DNA of 64,000 nucleotides from Oxytricha trifallax (Eukaryota; Ciliophora; Spirotrichea; Sporadotrichida; Oxytrichidae): the NCBI GenBank assembly GCA_000711775.1, contig ARYC01001185.1, forward strand, positions 1 through 64,000. The letters run 5' to 3'. The number at the start of each line of letters is the position of its first letter. Position 1 is the first letter of the stretch. Below the pieces are notes generated by a model. The model saw only the letters and a list, made by a program, of their open reading frames with translations, was not told where the DNA came from and made no database searches. The position numbers were made by a program, and so were the translations under genes. Below, piece by piece: positions 37,074 through 48,763 of the stretch.

Positions 37074-37565
37074 AAACTTAAGCAGGCTGTTTTGGCATTC
37101 TTCACTGAAAATCTCATAACTTAACAAGAGGTTGACTAATTAACTCAATAGTTCAATGAATTAGATAAGAATGGCAATGGAACCTTATCAAGAGACGAGA
37201 TTTTGAAAGCTAACCGTACTATCAAGGAAGTAGAGTTTGATGAAGACGAAGTTAACGATTTGATCTTAAGAGTAGATGCCGATGGTTCTGGAGAGATAGA
37301 TTATTCATAATGGCTAATGACTGCAGTCTCAAAAGAAAAACTCTTGACCCAAGACAGGTTAGAGCAAGCATTCAGTCTCTTCGATAAAAACGGTGATAAG
37401 CAAATTTCATACTAGGAGGTGGTCTATCTACTAAACTCAGCTAAGAGCTTTGATAAGGATGCTATGGAGAGAGCTGTCAAGGAGGTTGATCTCAAGGGAA
37501 GAGGAGAGCTAAGCTTCAAAGAGTTCAAGAAATTTATGGATGATTTATTTGAGGAAATAGGCTGA
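37074..37565 (+). CDS. CDPK-like EF-hand region in left arm
   Basis: The open frame of 163 codons encodes a CDPK regulatory half: a junction helix (KLKQAVLAFFTENL) and four EF loops, DKNGNGTLSRDE, DADGSGEIDYSQ, DKNGDKQISYQE and DLKGRGELSFKE. The fourth loop lacks some calcium ligands. It ends at TGA 37563-37565. The kinase half is absent; upstream sequence (36851-37073) is conserved between arms, but its frame is broken. It looks like a captured host gene fragment that became part of the element's terminal repeat. Confidence 0.75.
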
Positions 37566-38010
37566 GTATAATTGTGTAGAATAGTTGATCTGCGATTGGA
37601 AATAAATTAGAATCAAAAGATGACTTTCAGGGTTTAATGCGTGCCCGATCAAAGATGGTATCATCGGTGGTAGATTTAGAGGGCAAGATTGTTGGATCCC
37701 TGTATGTTGTTATACGTTATTTAATTTTCGCATAAGAATATTCAAATAAAGTTCTATTCTTAGGGGTCAACCCTACAAAATTTTTGACTTTAAAATTTCT
37801 GTGGTGCGGCTCACGAAAAATATTTTTTTTGCGACCTCCTCCGAGCTTGAAATTCTTAATCGCAGTATAAAAATGAGAATTATTATTAATTAAAATATTA
37901 AAATTGTTAATGAATTGTGCAACCCTATAAATCTAAACTCGAGAAGAGTTTATTTTTTAAGATTTGTTACTTGTGATGTTAAATAAAACTTAAAACCTAT
38001 AAGAACTTTA

Positions 38011-38497
38011 GGGGGGGGGGGAAGTTCCCTGGCAAGTGGGAAGTTTCCTGGCAAGTAAATTTTATTATATATAATTTCATGATTTTTTCATAAAACTATA
38101 TATAAATCAATTTTTTTAATTTACCAATTGTTTCGGGGATATATTAAAAATCCTTTAAGAATTGCAAAAATATAATTCAAGTAGTTTACTATAAATAACG
38201 TTGTATAAATATAAATTGGAAACTTATAAGAAAATATTCATATTAACAATAAATCAAAGTGCATTTGAAGTGGAAAATTAATGTTTAAAGAGATAAATAT
38301 TATAAAGTTCAGCATAAATAGACTAATTTATCTTCAATCTAATGTAATTTAAGTTATTAAAAGTTACTCCTAGTAATTAGAAATATTAACCAAGAAAAAT
38401 AAAATGTTGAAAAAAATGGAAAAAAATTTACTTGCCAGTAAACTTCCCTAAAAATTTTTTTTCATCATAAAACTGGGCAGGAAACTTCCCCCCCCCC
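38011..38497. mobile_element. 487-bp G/C-run MITE, 8-bp TSD
   Basis: The left tip is a run of 11 G followed by AAGTTCCCTGGCAAGT; the right tip is its complement ending in a C run. Flanked by an exact GAACTTTA at 38003-38010 and 38498-38505. Centre is AT-rich with no ORF. Inserted between the left arm and the transposase of the 6.86-kb element. Confidence 0.82.
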
Positions 38498-38639
38498 GAA
38501 CTTTAAGTTAAATTTCCATAGTCTTGCATACTTCTGTGCATTTTGTTCGAAAATTTATAAAATAACACAAAAACGGAAGCTTTATTAGCTTGACATAAAA
38601 AAATTAGAAAATGGGCAAGTTCGATATAGAATAGATTTC

Positions 38640-39270
38640 TTTTTTAATAAACGATGAAACACTCTAGAAATGAATTTCTCTTTCACTAATTTAAAGATGT
38701 ATAAAGTTCCACAGAGAATTTTCCAACATTAAAATATCTCCATCTAAGTTAAGAAATCACTACCACCATAATGGAATTAGATATAAGAAAGTTTATATTA
38801 AACCAAAGATTTAATATTTATATAAACAAAGGACATTTTTCAAGATGGTTGAAATGATTCAAAATATGAGTTATTTGATAGAATCAGGTTATAATATCAT
38901 ATTTATTGACGAAGCAATAATTACAAACAAAACAATCAAAAACAATTCTTCGAGATATAAATATCAATAATTTCAAATTGAAGACAAAAGACATGATATA
39001 TAAACTCTTGCAATTTTCGCTGGAATATTGAGCGATGCTGTATTTGAATATTATAAAATAGTCAACAAATCAATTTTAAAATAAGACTTTAAGTTATTCA
39101 TTGAAATTTTGTGGGTTTATTAAAATGATTATAAAGTTGCGCTCTTTATGGATAACTTATGAACCCATCACTCTAATATTATAATATAAACTTGCTAAGA
39201 AAAAGGTTTAAAAGTTATTTATAACATTCCATATATGCTAGTTTAAATCCAATTTATAATTATTGGTTTA
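38640..39270 (+). pseudogene. TBE-like transposase, decayed
   Basis: The readable part contains NIIFIDEAIIT (first Asp), LFMDNL-TGA-THHSN (second Asp, with TGA where Ser is expected) and, after a frameshift, NPIYNYWFILK, where the usual Glu of NPIE is Tyr. It therefore lacks a catalytic residue and has at least one stop. Same strand and order as the transposase of the complete TBE read in reverse. Confidence 0.7.
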
Positions 39271-39529
39271 TACTTAAAAATAAGTTCAGGAAAGAAATAG
39301 TTGATAGGCTAGTTAATAATCAGTTTATAAAGAGCGTCGTAATCTTATAACAAGTTATAAAAAACATAGACAATTAAGTTATTAAGAAAATATCATAAAA
39401 GGGTATAAACTAACTTATAGATCATATTTACTGATTAAATGATATAATTAGATTTTAAAGCGAAATGGTGCTGAGCTCATTTACTCATGAGTGTGACTTT
39501 ATTAACTTGAAAAATTATTCTTACTCTCT

Positions 39530-40268
39530 TCGTTTACGTTTTTAGTAATTTATGTTTAATGATCAAAATTATCAAATAATTGGCCCCCTAGATTTTTCCT
39601 TTTAAATTACTCTTTTCTGTGTCCAATATTTTACTATTGCTTTTATGTTACTAACTTTCTATCTTGCATCATGAACAAGGACCTCCCTTTTTTGCCTGAA
39701 AAAGTTAATACTATATTAAACATACTTGAAGCATATGGATATTCAGTTAATATCTAGGCCCATTCAGGAGTTGCGATGATTGTGCTATTTTGAGAAACAT
39801 TTGATTTCCCCCCAAACCTCGCTTCTTAGCAATCTTGAATCATTGTTTTAAAATTGGTTCTCTCATTGTTGCTATTATTCCCAGAAAAAGTCTCTTTCTA
39901 TTATTGTTTTTTTATTTTTTCTCATTAATGTTTGGCAAGTAAAGACAAAATTCTTGATCATTCATGAAATGATCTATCAAGTTTTTCATTGAATGTTCAG
40001 GATAATAGGGTGCATTAATCTAATTAATGTCTTTCATTTTAAGTGCTTTTTTCGTCGCATTAATTATATTTCTCAAAAAATCAACTCTTGTGTTATCAAG
40101 AGATGGTAAGTATAAGCCCTCTAATATATGAATAAACTAAATATTACATTAGTAAACTAAATAATGATGTATGTCCTTTTTTCACCTAAACCTGTTAATT
40201 AATTCATCAGGCCTAAGTTTAATAACGTCATCACCAGTGCGCCTCTTTATACTAATCTATGTTGACAT
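39530..40268 (-). pseudogene. TBE 22-kDa homologue, decayed
   Basis: ATG at 40268 gives MSTQISIKRR, then DELINRFR, a TGA, KKDIHHYLV, LYLPSLDNTRVDFLRNIINA, KKALKMKDIN and FCLYLP. These align block by block with the 31536 gene (QELIQRFRSKEDLHRYL ... FLRAI ... KKALKTQDVK ... LYLP). Downstream sequence degrades. Confidence 0.68.
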
Positions 40269-40664
40269 TTTAATATAACAAAAAAGTCTAACCTTTTATA
40301 CTAAATTTGGTTGCTATTTATAATTTATTTTAGTTTCCTAATAAAGTAGCATGATTTTAAGTTCTACTATATAGTAATAGTTTAAGAATAAAGTTCTTAT
40401 CGGCAATACGATGATTATTAAAATTTATGCCATTTTTATAATATTATTTTGATTGAATTCAATTTTATAATACAAAGTTAAAGAATCAGTTTTTAAAATA
40501 TTTAAAAACTTTTTCACACTCTCATTGTATAATTTGTAAATTTGTAAGTGCTTTACTTTAAAATGTTTAAATATTCACTGAATTTTTTAAAATGTTTCAT
40601 TTTGAGTAACAAAATAAATATAATTATAATTATTTTAAAAAGTTTTTAATTTTCTCATATAATA

Positions 40665-42235
40665 ATGGAAGTAGATCACTTAGAAATAAGTTATAATGAC
40701 GCATTGGATAATTTATGTGTCCAACCAGAACCTGCTTATAAAATCATTCAAACTATAGATTAACCATAAATTTCAACTTTGATAAAGTTTTAAATTACTG
40801 TAAAGTTGAAATCAATTAAATTTCGCACCTCGAAAAATCAGACTTAAATCAAAATGCAAATAAAAATGCTTTAAATTAAAGAGAAAATGTTCAAAAATAA
40901 TCTGACTTAGACTATGCTAATTTCAAAAAGTTATAATGCACTTTTTTACTGTAATGTATAAAAAGATTCGCAGATAAAGAGGGCTTAAGAGTTCACATTA
41001 AAGAATATCATAAAAAAGCAAAGAAATTATGAATTTAAAAAATGAATAAAATGAGTATCCTTGTCCTCTTTGTAGTAAAAAATATTAATCTATTTATAAG
41101 GCTCAGTTGCATTATGCTTCAGACGCTCACGATATTGAAGACTTGGAAGTGAAGGGCTTAAAAATTTATGAGCATATATCTATATTAACTTACGAAAAAT
41201 ACAGGAAATAATTACAAAAAAGAAGGGAAAACAAATAAGATTGGAAATAAAATAAAAATCAAAAAATTAAAAAATGATTGATAAGAGGCATTGAAAAATC
41301 TCAATATAAAAATAAACCTTAATGCTGAAGTTTAGTAGTTAGTAATACCCTGGCTTTCTAATGCCAATCAAGATTCAAAAATAAAATGCATAACAAAAAA
41401 TTAAATAACAGAAGTATTTGAGGGAAATTTAATTAAAGTAAATTTCCATGTTCTTTATTTAGAATAAAATAAATATAATCAAGTTAAATTCAATACTTTT
41501 GTATCAATTCTTTAGTAATCTGAGCTACAAAATTAATAAAGGATTATTAAATTACAAAGCTTAAAATATTCTTAGAATCTTATTCAGGTCCAACTATTAA
41601 ACCAAAGTACAAAGCTTTAAGATATTTTAGAATAATAAATTTTAACTCCAATTTAGAAAAGAAATATTGCTTTAAGCCTTTTTTCAGCATTACCTCAACT
41701 TCACTCATTAGATTATATTCACAATAATTTGAATCCTAATAATATAATTGTAGATGAAAATTTGAAGGAAGTTTAACTAATTGGTTTCTATTACTCAAAT
41801 AGATTTGAAGAAAGAGATAAAGGACAAGATAGTCCATAATGCATTTACTCTCATCCTTAATAGTATAAAATAGAGAAGGGGGATTTTGGAAGTGATTTTT
41901 ACAGTTTTGGTCTTATCTGATTTATCACGATTGTTGGAGAAAAAAAAACTGTTTGAGATTTATTTAGAAAGCCAAACTTTTAGATAGGAATTTAGAACAT
42001 GGATAAAGAACACTGCAAATGTACCTGAAGTTACAATAATACAGTAGTGTATTCTTGAATAAGACAGTAAGGCTTTCTTAAAAAGAACCTACATGTACTA
42101 AATAATTAAGTAGTTTACGTTTGAATGCAATATACGAGAAAGGAACTTTTCATATGGAACATGAGGCAGCATATAGCATCAGAGAGTTTATAACGTTTAT
42201 ATTTACAGTAAAATTCATTAATTTTAATAATTTAA
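40665..42235 (+). pseudogene. TBE zinc-finger/pseudokinase homologue
   Basis: ATG 40665 (MEVDHLEISYNDALDNL). A first C2H2 finger is split by a frameshift (CNV...KRFADKEGLRVHIKEYH). The second is CPLCSKKYQSIYKAQLHYAS. A kinase-like C-lobe follows with LHSLDYIHNNLNPNNIIVDE and YSHPQQYKIEKGDFGSDFYS. The HRDLKPEN motif is HNNLNPNN and DFG is IGF, so catalytic Asp residues are missing and a true kinase activity is unlikely. Frameshifts show decay. Confidence 0.68.
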
Positions 42236-42656
42236 GTCTGAATAATCTTATAATTAAATATAAATGTCTGATTTACAGTTAATGATTGATCAATTTAATA
42301 TTTTTGATGAGAAGTAAGAAATATGAAGTATTTTGTTTTCTATCAAAGTTATTAAATACTGCGATTAAGAATTTCAAGCTCGAAAAAGGTCGCAAAAAAA
42401 TAATTTTCGTGAGCGCTCCGCAGAGATTTTAAAGTCAAAAATTTGGCAGGGTTGACCCCTAAGAATAGAATTTTATTTGAATATTTTTAGGCGAAAATAA
42501 GATAACGTACAACAACATACTGGGTTACAACAATCTTGCCCTCTAAATCTACCACCGATGATACCTTCTTTGATCGGGCACGCATTAAACCCTGATAGTC
42601 ATCTTTTGATTCTAATTTATTTCCAATCGTAGATCAACCATTCTACACAATTATAC

Positions 42657-43149
42657 TCAGCCTATTTCCTCAAATAAATTATCAATAAATTTTTTTGAAC
42701 TCTTTGAAGTTTAGCTGTCCTCTTCCCTTTAGATCAACCTCCTTGACAGCTCTCTCCACAGCATCCTTATCAAAGCTCTTAGCTGAGTTTAGTAGCGAGG
42801 CCACCTCCTAGTATGAAATTTGATTATCATCGTTTTTATCGAAGAGACTGAATGCTTGCTCTAGCCTGTCTTGGGCCAAGAGTTTTTCTTTTGAGACTGC
42901 AGTCACTAGCCATTATGAATAATCTATCTCTCCAGAGCCATCGGCATCTACTCTTAAGATCAAATCGTTAACTTCGTCTTCATCAAACTCTACTTCCTTG
43001 GTAGTACGGTAAGCTTCCAAAATCTCGTCTCTTGAAAGAGTTCCATTGCCATTCTTATCTATTTCATTGAACTATTGAGTTAATTAGTCAACCTTTTGTT
43101 AAGTCATGTGATTTTCAGTGAAGAATGCCAAATCAGCCTGCTAAAGTTT
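42657..43149 (-). pseudogene. CDPK-like EF-hand region in right arm
   Basis: The minus-strand copy of the left-arm region, with the same four EF loops (DKNGNGTLSRDE, DADGSGEIDYSQ, DKNDDNQISYQE, DLKGRGQLNFKE). It differs by scattered substitutions, mostly conservative, and one extra A near 42694 that shifts the last 12 codons. Two conserved inverted copies imply either recent duplication or homogenisation of the arms. Confidence 0.72.
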
Positions 43150-43594
43150 TTAACTCCTTTCATTCCACCTCGAATTCACTCCATTACTTTTATTTGATTA
43201 TCGCTCTACAAAAAGCCAGAATACCTTCAAATGTGCAAAAATGTAAGTATGGTGTACTCAATCACATCTATCAAGCATGAATCTGAGAAGAATATTTTTA
43301 TGGGACAGGTAGCTTCAATCTTGTTCAAGCATGAAATTGCTCAAAGGAAGATTTCCAAATTCATGGACACTTTTACTTATAGCAGCTCGGATTCTGATTT
43401 GGTCAAAGGGTATTCCTAACCTGGAGCTGTGTTTCCAATTTCTTTGACAAAAAAGTCAGCATGGTGTTATATTTAATCATAAGCATTGTTAAAATTATTA
43501 TAAGATTATAAAATTACTTTGGACAGACATAGATTATGAATATTTAAAATTTGAATTGGATTAATTCCTATTTTTTACCAAATTTGACCTAAAT

Positions 43595-44564
43595 GACAAA
43601 GGAATAGTACAAGTAGAGAGAGCAATTGGTTAAACAAACTGGAAACTTGAAAATGGCAAATTCTTGAGAGAAGAAGATGATACAAGGAGTACCATATTCC
43701 CAATTAGTTGTCAAAGCAAAATCAAAGGATGCAAGAATTGAATAATCTTGAGATTAGCCAAAGAGACATGTATCATGGAGGTTTACGATTCAAGAAAGAA
43801 TGTAGGAAGCTTAGCTCTGATTCAGAAATTCTAAGAGAAAATAAACATGATAATAATTGAGATAATGGGAAAAGTCTACAAGACTGACAAGTTAGTCATT
43901 AAACAAGAAACAAACCAAGTAAAAGACCCAGAAGAAAGCTGGATGATGTAAATCTTAATCGCTAATCATCTTGCTTTGGAACTGGCAGGAGAATCCATCT
44001 TTTAGATATTCGCCAAAGACTGGATTAACATGCAGAGAGAGATACTATCTTATTTTTAATCTAGAAGTGGGCCTCATGAAGCTAGAGATAAGGAAGTCTG
44101 GTGTTACAGTTGAAGAAAAGACGATAGAGATAATCTGGGAGAAGAAGAACGAATTGCTATGGCAGGCAGAAATGGACGAGAAAGAAACTCAAAACACCAA
44201 CATGATCTTACAAATAGACATATGAGATGAATTTGTTCTTAAGAACGGTACAGAGATGCGGATGGAGCTAAGTTAGGAAGAACAAGAGAGGAGATTCAGC
44301 GGCATAATCGAAGAAGATGAGGAAGTCGAAGAATACCTATTCAAACGTATAATCCACAACGAGGAGGATGAGAAGAAATTATCAGGAGGAGCTGGCAAAC
44401 CCAAACTAATTCACTCTATCAGAGTGGAAAGCGAGAATTCAGAGAACTAAATAGAACAGGATGTGGGAGGTCGGATAGGCGAAGGAGAAGCACGAGACTA
44501 ACGTTTAAAGACCAAATATCTAACATAACCTGAATAAGTAAGAAGCAAAAACTTTACATACTGA
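43595..44564 (+). pseudogene. Unknown ORF, 3' part, split by 6.9-kb element
   Basis: Continues the 36003 ORF: DKGIVQVERAIGQTNWKLEN, later IIIEIMGKVYKTDKLVIKQE, then after a frameshift near 43970 ENPSFRYSPKTGLTCRERYY and TVEEKTIEIIWEKKNELLWQ. TGA at 43739 and 44223 interrupt it. The end is acidic then basic, with TGA 44562-44564. Family not recognised. Confidence 0.5.
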
Positions 44565-44930
44565 CTGAAGATGAGGTTTAGGATGTGTAAAGAATTACAT
44601 TTTAAGCTATTTATTCGCATGTTAAGAAATTATGCATTTAATTTAACCTTTAGTTATTACTTACTTGCTTACTCACTAATATTAATTATAATAATAACAA
44701 TAATAATAATGTATAATCCTCACATTTTTAATTATTTTACCTTCTATAGTATTCTTATAATCTTTTACTTAAATCAAATTCAATACTTCTAGATAGTTTA
44801 AGTCTTATAACTTATGTTTGCATATAATAAGAATCGAATATTATAAAACCCCAATGCTGTTATTTACAATTTTTTGTAGACGATAGAAATTAATCAAAAT
44901 GAAATAACTTGAAACTTAATATCATATAAC

Positions 44931-46410
44931 TCACTTCACAAATTGGCCAATCTCTCTCAACATCTTGAGCTGCTCCTGCCCCTCCCGGTCCAGGTCCTTG
45001 ATCTCTGCGCATTCTCCATCCTTTGGTCTGAATTTCGATGCTTCCTTCATCAACACATCCACGGTGTCCTGGGAGATGGCGGCCTTGAATCTCTGCAAGA
45101 ACTTTATGGGGAGGTGGGGGGCGCTCTGCATGAGCATGGCCAGGTCCTTAGTGAATCCCTTTAGCACGATTTCTCTTCTTTGCCTTTCCTTGCTTATTGA
45201 CTGGAGGGCTCTGGTCTCTATCAGCAGCTCGGTTCATGATATTGTCTACAGTTTCATTATTCTTGATTGGATCTTAGTTAGTGGGAGGCAATCAGAATGT
45301 CAAGCTCAGGAGAACTTCACATGGAATTTTTCAAATCGTTGAATTTTACAGAGAGCTTGTCGCAGGCAAATTCGACGATTTTTAGCAAGCCACCAAAGTC
45401 GTAGCGTACCTCGATCGAGAGAGCGCAGCCTGAGCTAGCGAGTTACAAATAACTGAACAGGCAGCTGTTTACCAGACAAAGATTATCAAGGGTATACTTT
45501 TGCTGATGACGCCAGGTAGGTGGAATATTCAAAGTCACTCGACCCTCAGAGTCCTCATAAGTCGGCTCCATGCAGTGAGTGCCCTAATGCATGCCACCTT
45601 AAGCCAACGCATGTAGAGTGCTGCCCCCAAACAGGCCAGTTTGACTGTCATAGACTAGGGTGCCAAGAATCCTGATTTAGAAGAGTTTATTCTGATACAC
45701 TTTAGCACTAGAGTACTATAAATTTCACTAGGCGCAATGCACTAGAGCTTCGTGCTTTGGCATAAGAGTTTAGTGCCTTTGGCTACTCATGAGTATTCAG
45801 GATGCCAACTGACTTAGCGGCTGAGCCAACGATATCTGGACAGCAGGCGTTCTTGAGATAATTGCTGGGACTCGCCACCTGATCAGTTAGCTAAGGTAAT
45901 AGGTTACATTGTGCTCCTTCCCTACATATGATGTGAACAACTAAGGCTCGAATCTTACCTTAATAGAGGTGCAGAGACATCCGTGGTGGGATCCAAGATA
46001 TTTCCCATGGTTTGGTAATGTGTCGAATCATCGTGAGAACATCCAATATGGCGGCCGCCATCTTCCTTCCCAACAATACAAACCCCATTCAAGGTCTCGT
46101 CCACTAATGTCGAATAAGAGAGCGTGGAGCGCGAGCCAAGAATACTGCTGACCACTCGTCAGAGTGCTCCCCGGCTTCTATTAGATGTCTAAATGTTGCT
46201 CAAGAGATTGCCAAGGCGCTGTTGGAAAGATGTCTTGGTGAGCAGGGGATCGATGAACTCAAGATTATCGAGCAGTAGATCTTCTGATGGGTCCTCCAGT
46301 AACTATGGGTCGTCTTGCTGGCTGAGCGGGGCGTTAGAATTAAGGAGCAGTAGGTTCATATGTTGGATTCGTGGGGTTGTTAGAGATTGTAAAGTATTAT
46401 TATAGAGGGG
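44931..46410 (-). pseudogene. Unknown protein of TA element, copy 1
   Basis: The minus-strand coding blocks in order are DPQLLEDPSEDLLLDNLEF with TSFQQRLGNLLSNI, then SYSTLVDETLNGVCIV with TMGNILDP, then GTLVYDSQTGLFGGSTLHAL with GMHQGTHCMEPTYEDSEGR, and finally LKGFTKDLAMLMQSAPHLP and FRPKDGECAEIKDLDREGQ, ending with TGA at 44931-44933. Frames change, and one extra T near 46190, absent from copy 2, is a clear frameshift. gtaag donors suggest introns. No family recognised. Confidence 0.5.
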
Positions 46411-46450
46411 TAGCAGTTTATAATAATTAAATAGGATATCTCGTCATTTT

Positions 46451-46542
46451 GGTAGCTTTAGTAGAATAGCCTCTACTACTACTACTACTAGTACTACTAC
46501 TACTACTACTACAGGACCCTCTAATAAATTACTAAAGCTACC
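46451..46542. repeat. (CTA)n-centred hairpin, copy 1
   Basis: Inverted ends ggtagctttagtaga and ...actaaagctacc surround about 12 CTA/GTA triplets. Upstream of the minus-strand gene of copy 1. Confidence 0.75.
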
Positions 46543-46636
46543 TAATTTATATAATAATTTCATCTATCTTAATTAATTTTATACGTCACCCAAATCTTGT
46601 AAATAACTACATTGGGGTTTTATCATATAACTCACT

Positions 46637-48060
46637 TCACAAATTGTCTAATCTCTCTCTCAAAGTCTTTAGATGATCTTGCCCCTCCCGGTCGAGGTCC
46701 TTGATCTCTGCGCATTCTCCATCCTTTGGTCTGAATTTCGATGCTTCCTTCATCAACACATCCACGGTGTCCTGGGAGATGGCGGCCTTGAATCTCTGCA
46801 AGAACTTTATGGGGAGGTGGGGGGCGCTCTGCATGAGCATGGCCAGGTCCTTAGTGAATCCCTTTAGCACGATTTCTCTTCTTTGCCTTTCCTTGCTTAT
46901 TGACTGGAGGGCTCTGGTCTCTATCAGCAGCTCGGTTCATGATATTGTCTACAGTTTCATTATTCTTGATTGGATCTTAGTTAGTGGGAGGCAATCAGAA
47001 TGTCAAGCTCAGGAGAACTTCACATTGGAATTTTTCAAATCGTTGAATTTTACAGAGAGCTTGTCTCAGGCGAATTCGATGATTTTTAGCAAGTCACCAT
47101 AGTCGTATCGTACCTCGATCGAGACAGCGCAGCCTGAGCTAGCGAGTTACAAATAACTGAGCAGGCAGCTGTTTACCAGACAAAGATTATTAAGGGTATA
47201 CCTTTGCTGATGACGCCATGTAGTTGGAATATTCAAAATCACTCGACCCTCAGAGTCCTCATAAGTCGGCTCCATGCAGTGAGTGCCCTAATGCATGCCA
47301 CCTTAAGCCAACGCATGTAGAGTGCTGCCCCCAAACAGGCCAGTTTGACTGTCATAGACTAGGGTGCCAAGAATCCTGATTTAGAAGAGTTTATGCTGAT
47401 ACACTTTAGCACTAAAGTAGTATAATTTCACTAGGCGCAATGCACTAGAGCTTCGTGCTTTGGCATAAGAGTTTAGTGCCTTTGGCTACTCATGAGTATT
47501 CAGGATGCCAACTGGCTTGGCGGCTCTGAGCCAACGGTATCTAGACAGCAGGCGTTCTTGAGATAATTGCTGGGACTCGCCACCTAATCGCTTAGCTTAG
47601 GTAATAGGTTACGTTGTGCTCCTTCCCTACATATGGTGTTAGCAACTAAGGCTCGAATCTTACCTTAATAGAGGTGCTGAGACATCCGAGGTGGGATCCA
47701 AGATATTTCCCATGGTTTGGTAATGTGTCGAATCATCGTGAGACCCTCCAATATGGCGCCCGCCATCTTCCTTCTCAAAAATACAAACCCCATTCAAGGT
47801 CTCGTCCACTAATGTCGAATAAGAGAGCGTGGAGCGCGAGCCAAGAATACTACTAACCACTCGTCAGAGTGCTCCCCGGCTTCTATTAGATGTCTAATGT
47901 TGCTCAAGAGATTGCCAAGGCGCTGTTGGAAAGATGTCTTGATGAGCAGGGGATCGACGAACTCAAGATTATCGAGCAGTAGATCTTCTAATGGGTCCTC
48001 CAGCAACTATGGGTCGTCTTGCTGGCTGAGCGGGGCGTTAGAATTAAAAAGCAGAGGATA
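46637..48060 (-). pseudogene. Unknown protein of TA element, copy 2
   Basis: Same blocks as copy 1. Here the N-terminal part is open through LLSNIRHLIEAGEHSDEW. The C-terminal block ends GQDHLKTLRERLDNL instead of GQEQLKMLREIGQFVK because of an indel near 46660. The two copies have different lesions, so neither seems to encode the whole protein by itself. Confidence 0.5.
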
Positions 48061-48150
48061 ATATGTTGGATTCGTGGGGTTGTTAGAGATTCTAAAGTAA
48101 TATTATAGGGGGTAGAAGTTTATAATAATTAAATAGCAATTCGTCATTTT

Positions 48151-48242
48151 GGTAGCTTTAGTAGAATAGCCTCTACTACTACTACTACTAGTACTACTAC
48201 TACTACTACTACAGGACCCTCTAATAAATTACTAAAGCTACC
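48151..48242. repeat. (CTA)n-centred hairpin, copy 2
   Basis: Same structure and spacing as 46451-46542, upstream of the second gene copy. Confidence 0.75.
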
Positions 48243-48445
48243 TAATTTATATAATAATTTCATCTATCTTAATTAATTTTATACGTCACCCAAATCTTGT
48301 AAATAACTACATTGGGGTTTTATACAATAAAATAAAAAAAAATAAAAAATAATATCTAACCCAAAATTAAGATATAATTGAAAAAAAGAATATGAAAATA
48401 AGAATTGAAATATTAATATAAAATTAAAATAAAAGTTTAGAAAAT

Positions 48446-48763
48446 ATGAGTGTGAGTATCGACACCTTGGAGCTCATCAAGACTAAAATTTAACATGCAA
48501 AAAACAACGGCAGCACTATTAAGATGGATTTGTATGCACATTTGACTAAAGTATTCAATCGTAACATGCTCAGCCATCCTTATGATGCCTATGATAAATT
48601 TGAGGAGATTTCACTCTTAGTGCGTTGGAGATGAACCTACAAAACTTATGCAAAAAAGCCGGAGAAGTCACTTGAATTCCTCTCCTAACTTGAGAAATCT
48701 CTATAGGAAAGCTACAGTTGCTACAAAGATTTCTTCTAACACACTATCAGATTAATAAACAGT
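48446..48763 (+). pseudogene. Radial spoke head (RSPH4/6)-like N-terminal fragment
   Basis: ATG 48446 gives MSVSIDTLELIKTKIQHAKN, then DLYAHLTKVF and DAYDKFEEISLLVR, resembling the N-terminal helical region of radial spoke head proteins 4/6 (DLYDHL..V..., ..FE.IS..V). TGA 48632-48634 interrupts the frame, which continues KPEKSLEFLSQLEKSL. Radial spoke proteins act in motile cilia, fitting a ciliate. Only a fragment of the family's usual length is present. Assignment rests on a short match. Confidence 0.4.

Larger units (their letters stand above)
36735..43591. mobile_element. 6.86-kb element with long inverted arms
   Basis: Ends TAGGTCAAATTTGG...CCAAATTTGACCTA are flanked by AAT (36732-36734 and 43592-43594), the ANT type of target duplication. 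The inverted arms are 36735-37876 and about 42355-43591. Both arms carry the same CDPK-like EF-hand region reading inward. The interior holds a decayed TBE-like trio: transposase (+), 22-kDa (-) and zinc-finger/kinase (+). The ends lack C4A4, unlike TBE. The right arm has about 100 bp extra near 43231-43340. Confidence 0.8.
44844..48322. mobile_element. TA-flanked element with tandem duplication
   Basis: Terminal inverted repeats of about 26 bp, TAAAACCCCAATG..GTTATTTAC, with TA on both outer sides. Inside, 44921-46621 is repeated as 46622-48322 (offset 1701 bp, only scattered differences). The right end of the first unit repeats the right TIR, so duplication included it. GC content is much higher than the flanks. 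It codes on the minus strand. Confidence 0.75.

Noticed and set aside
44943..45342. Plus-strand ORFs of 73 and 125 codons (and copies at 46673-47102)
   Set aside because: They are antisense to the better minus-strand frame (LKGFTKDLAMLMQ...) in a GC-rich repeat, and have poor protein composition.
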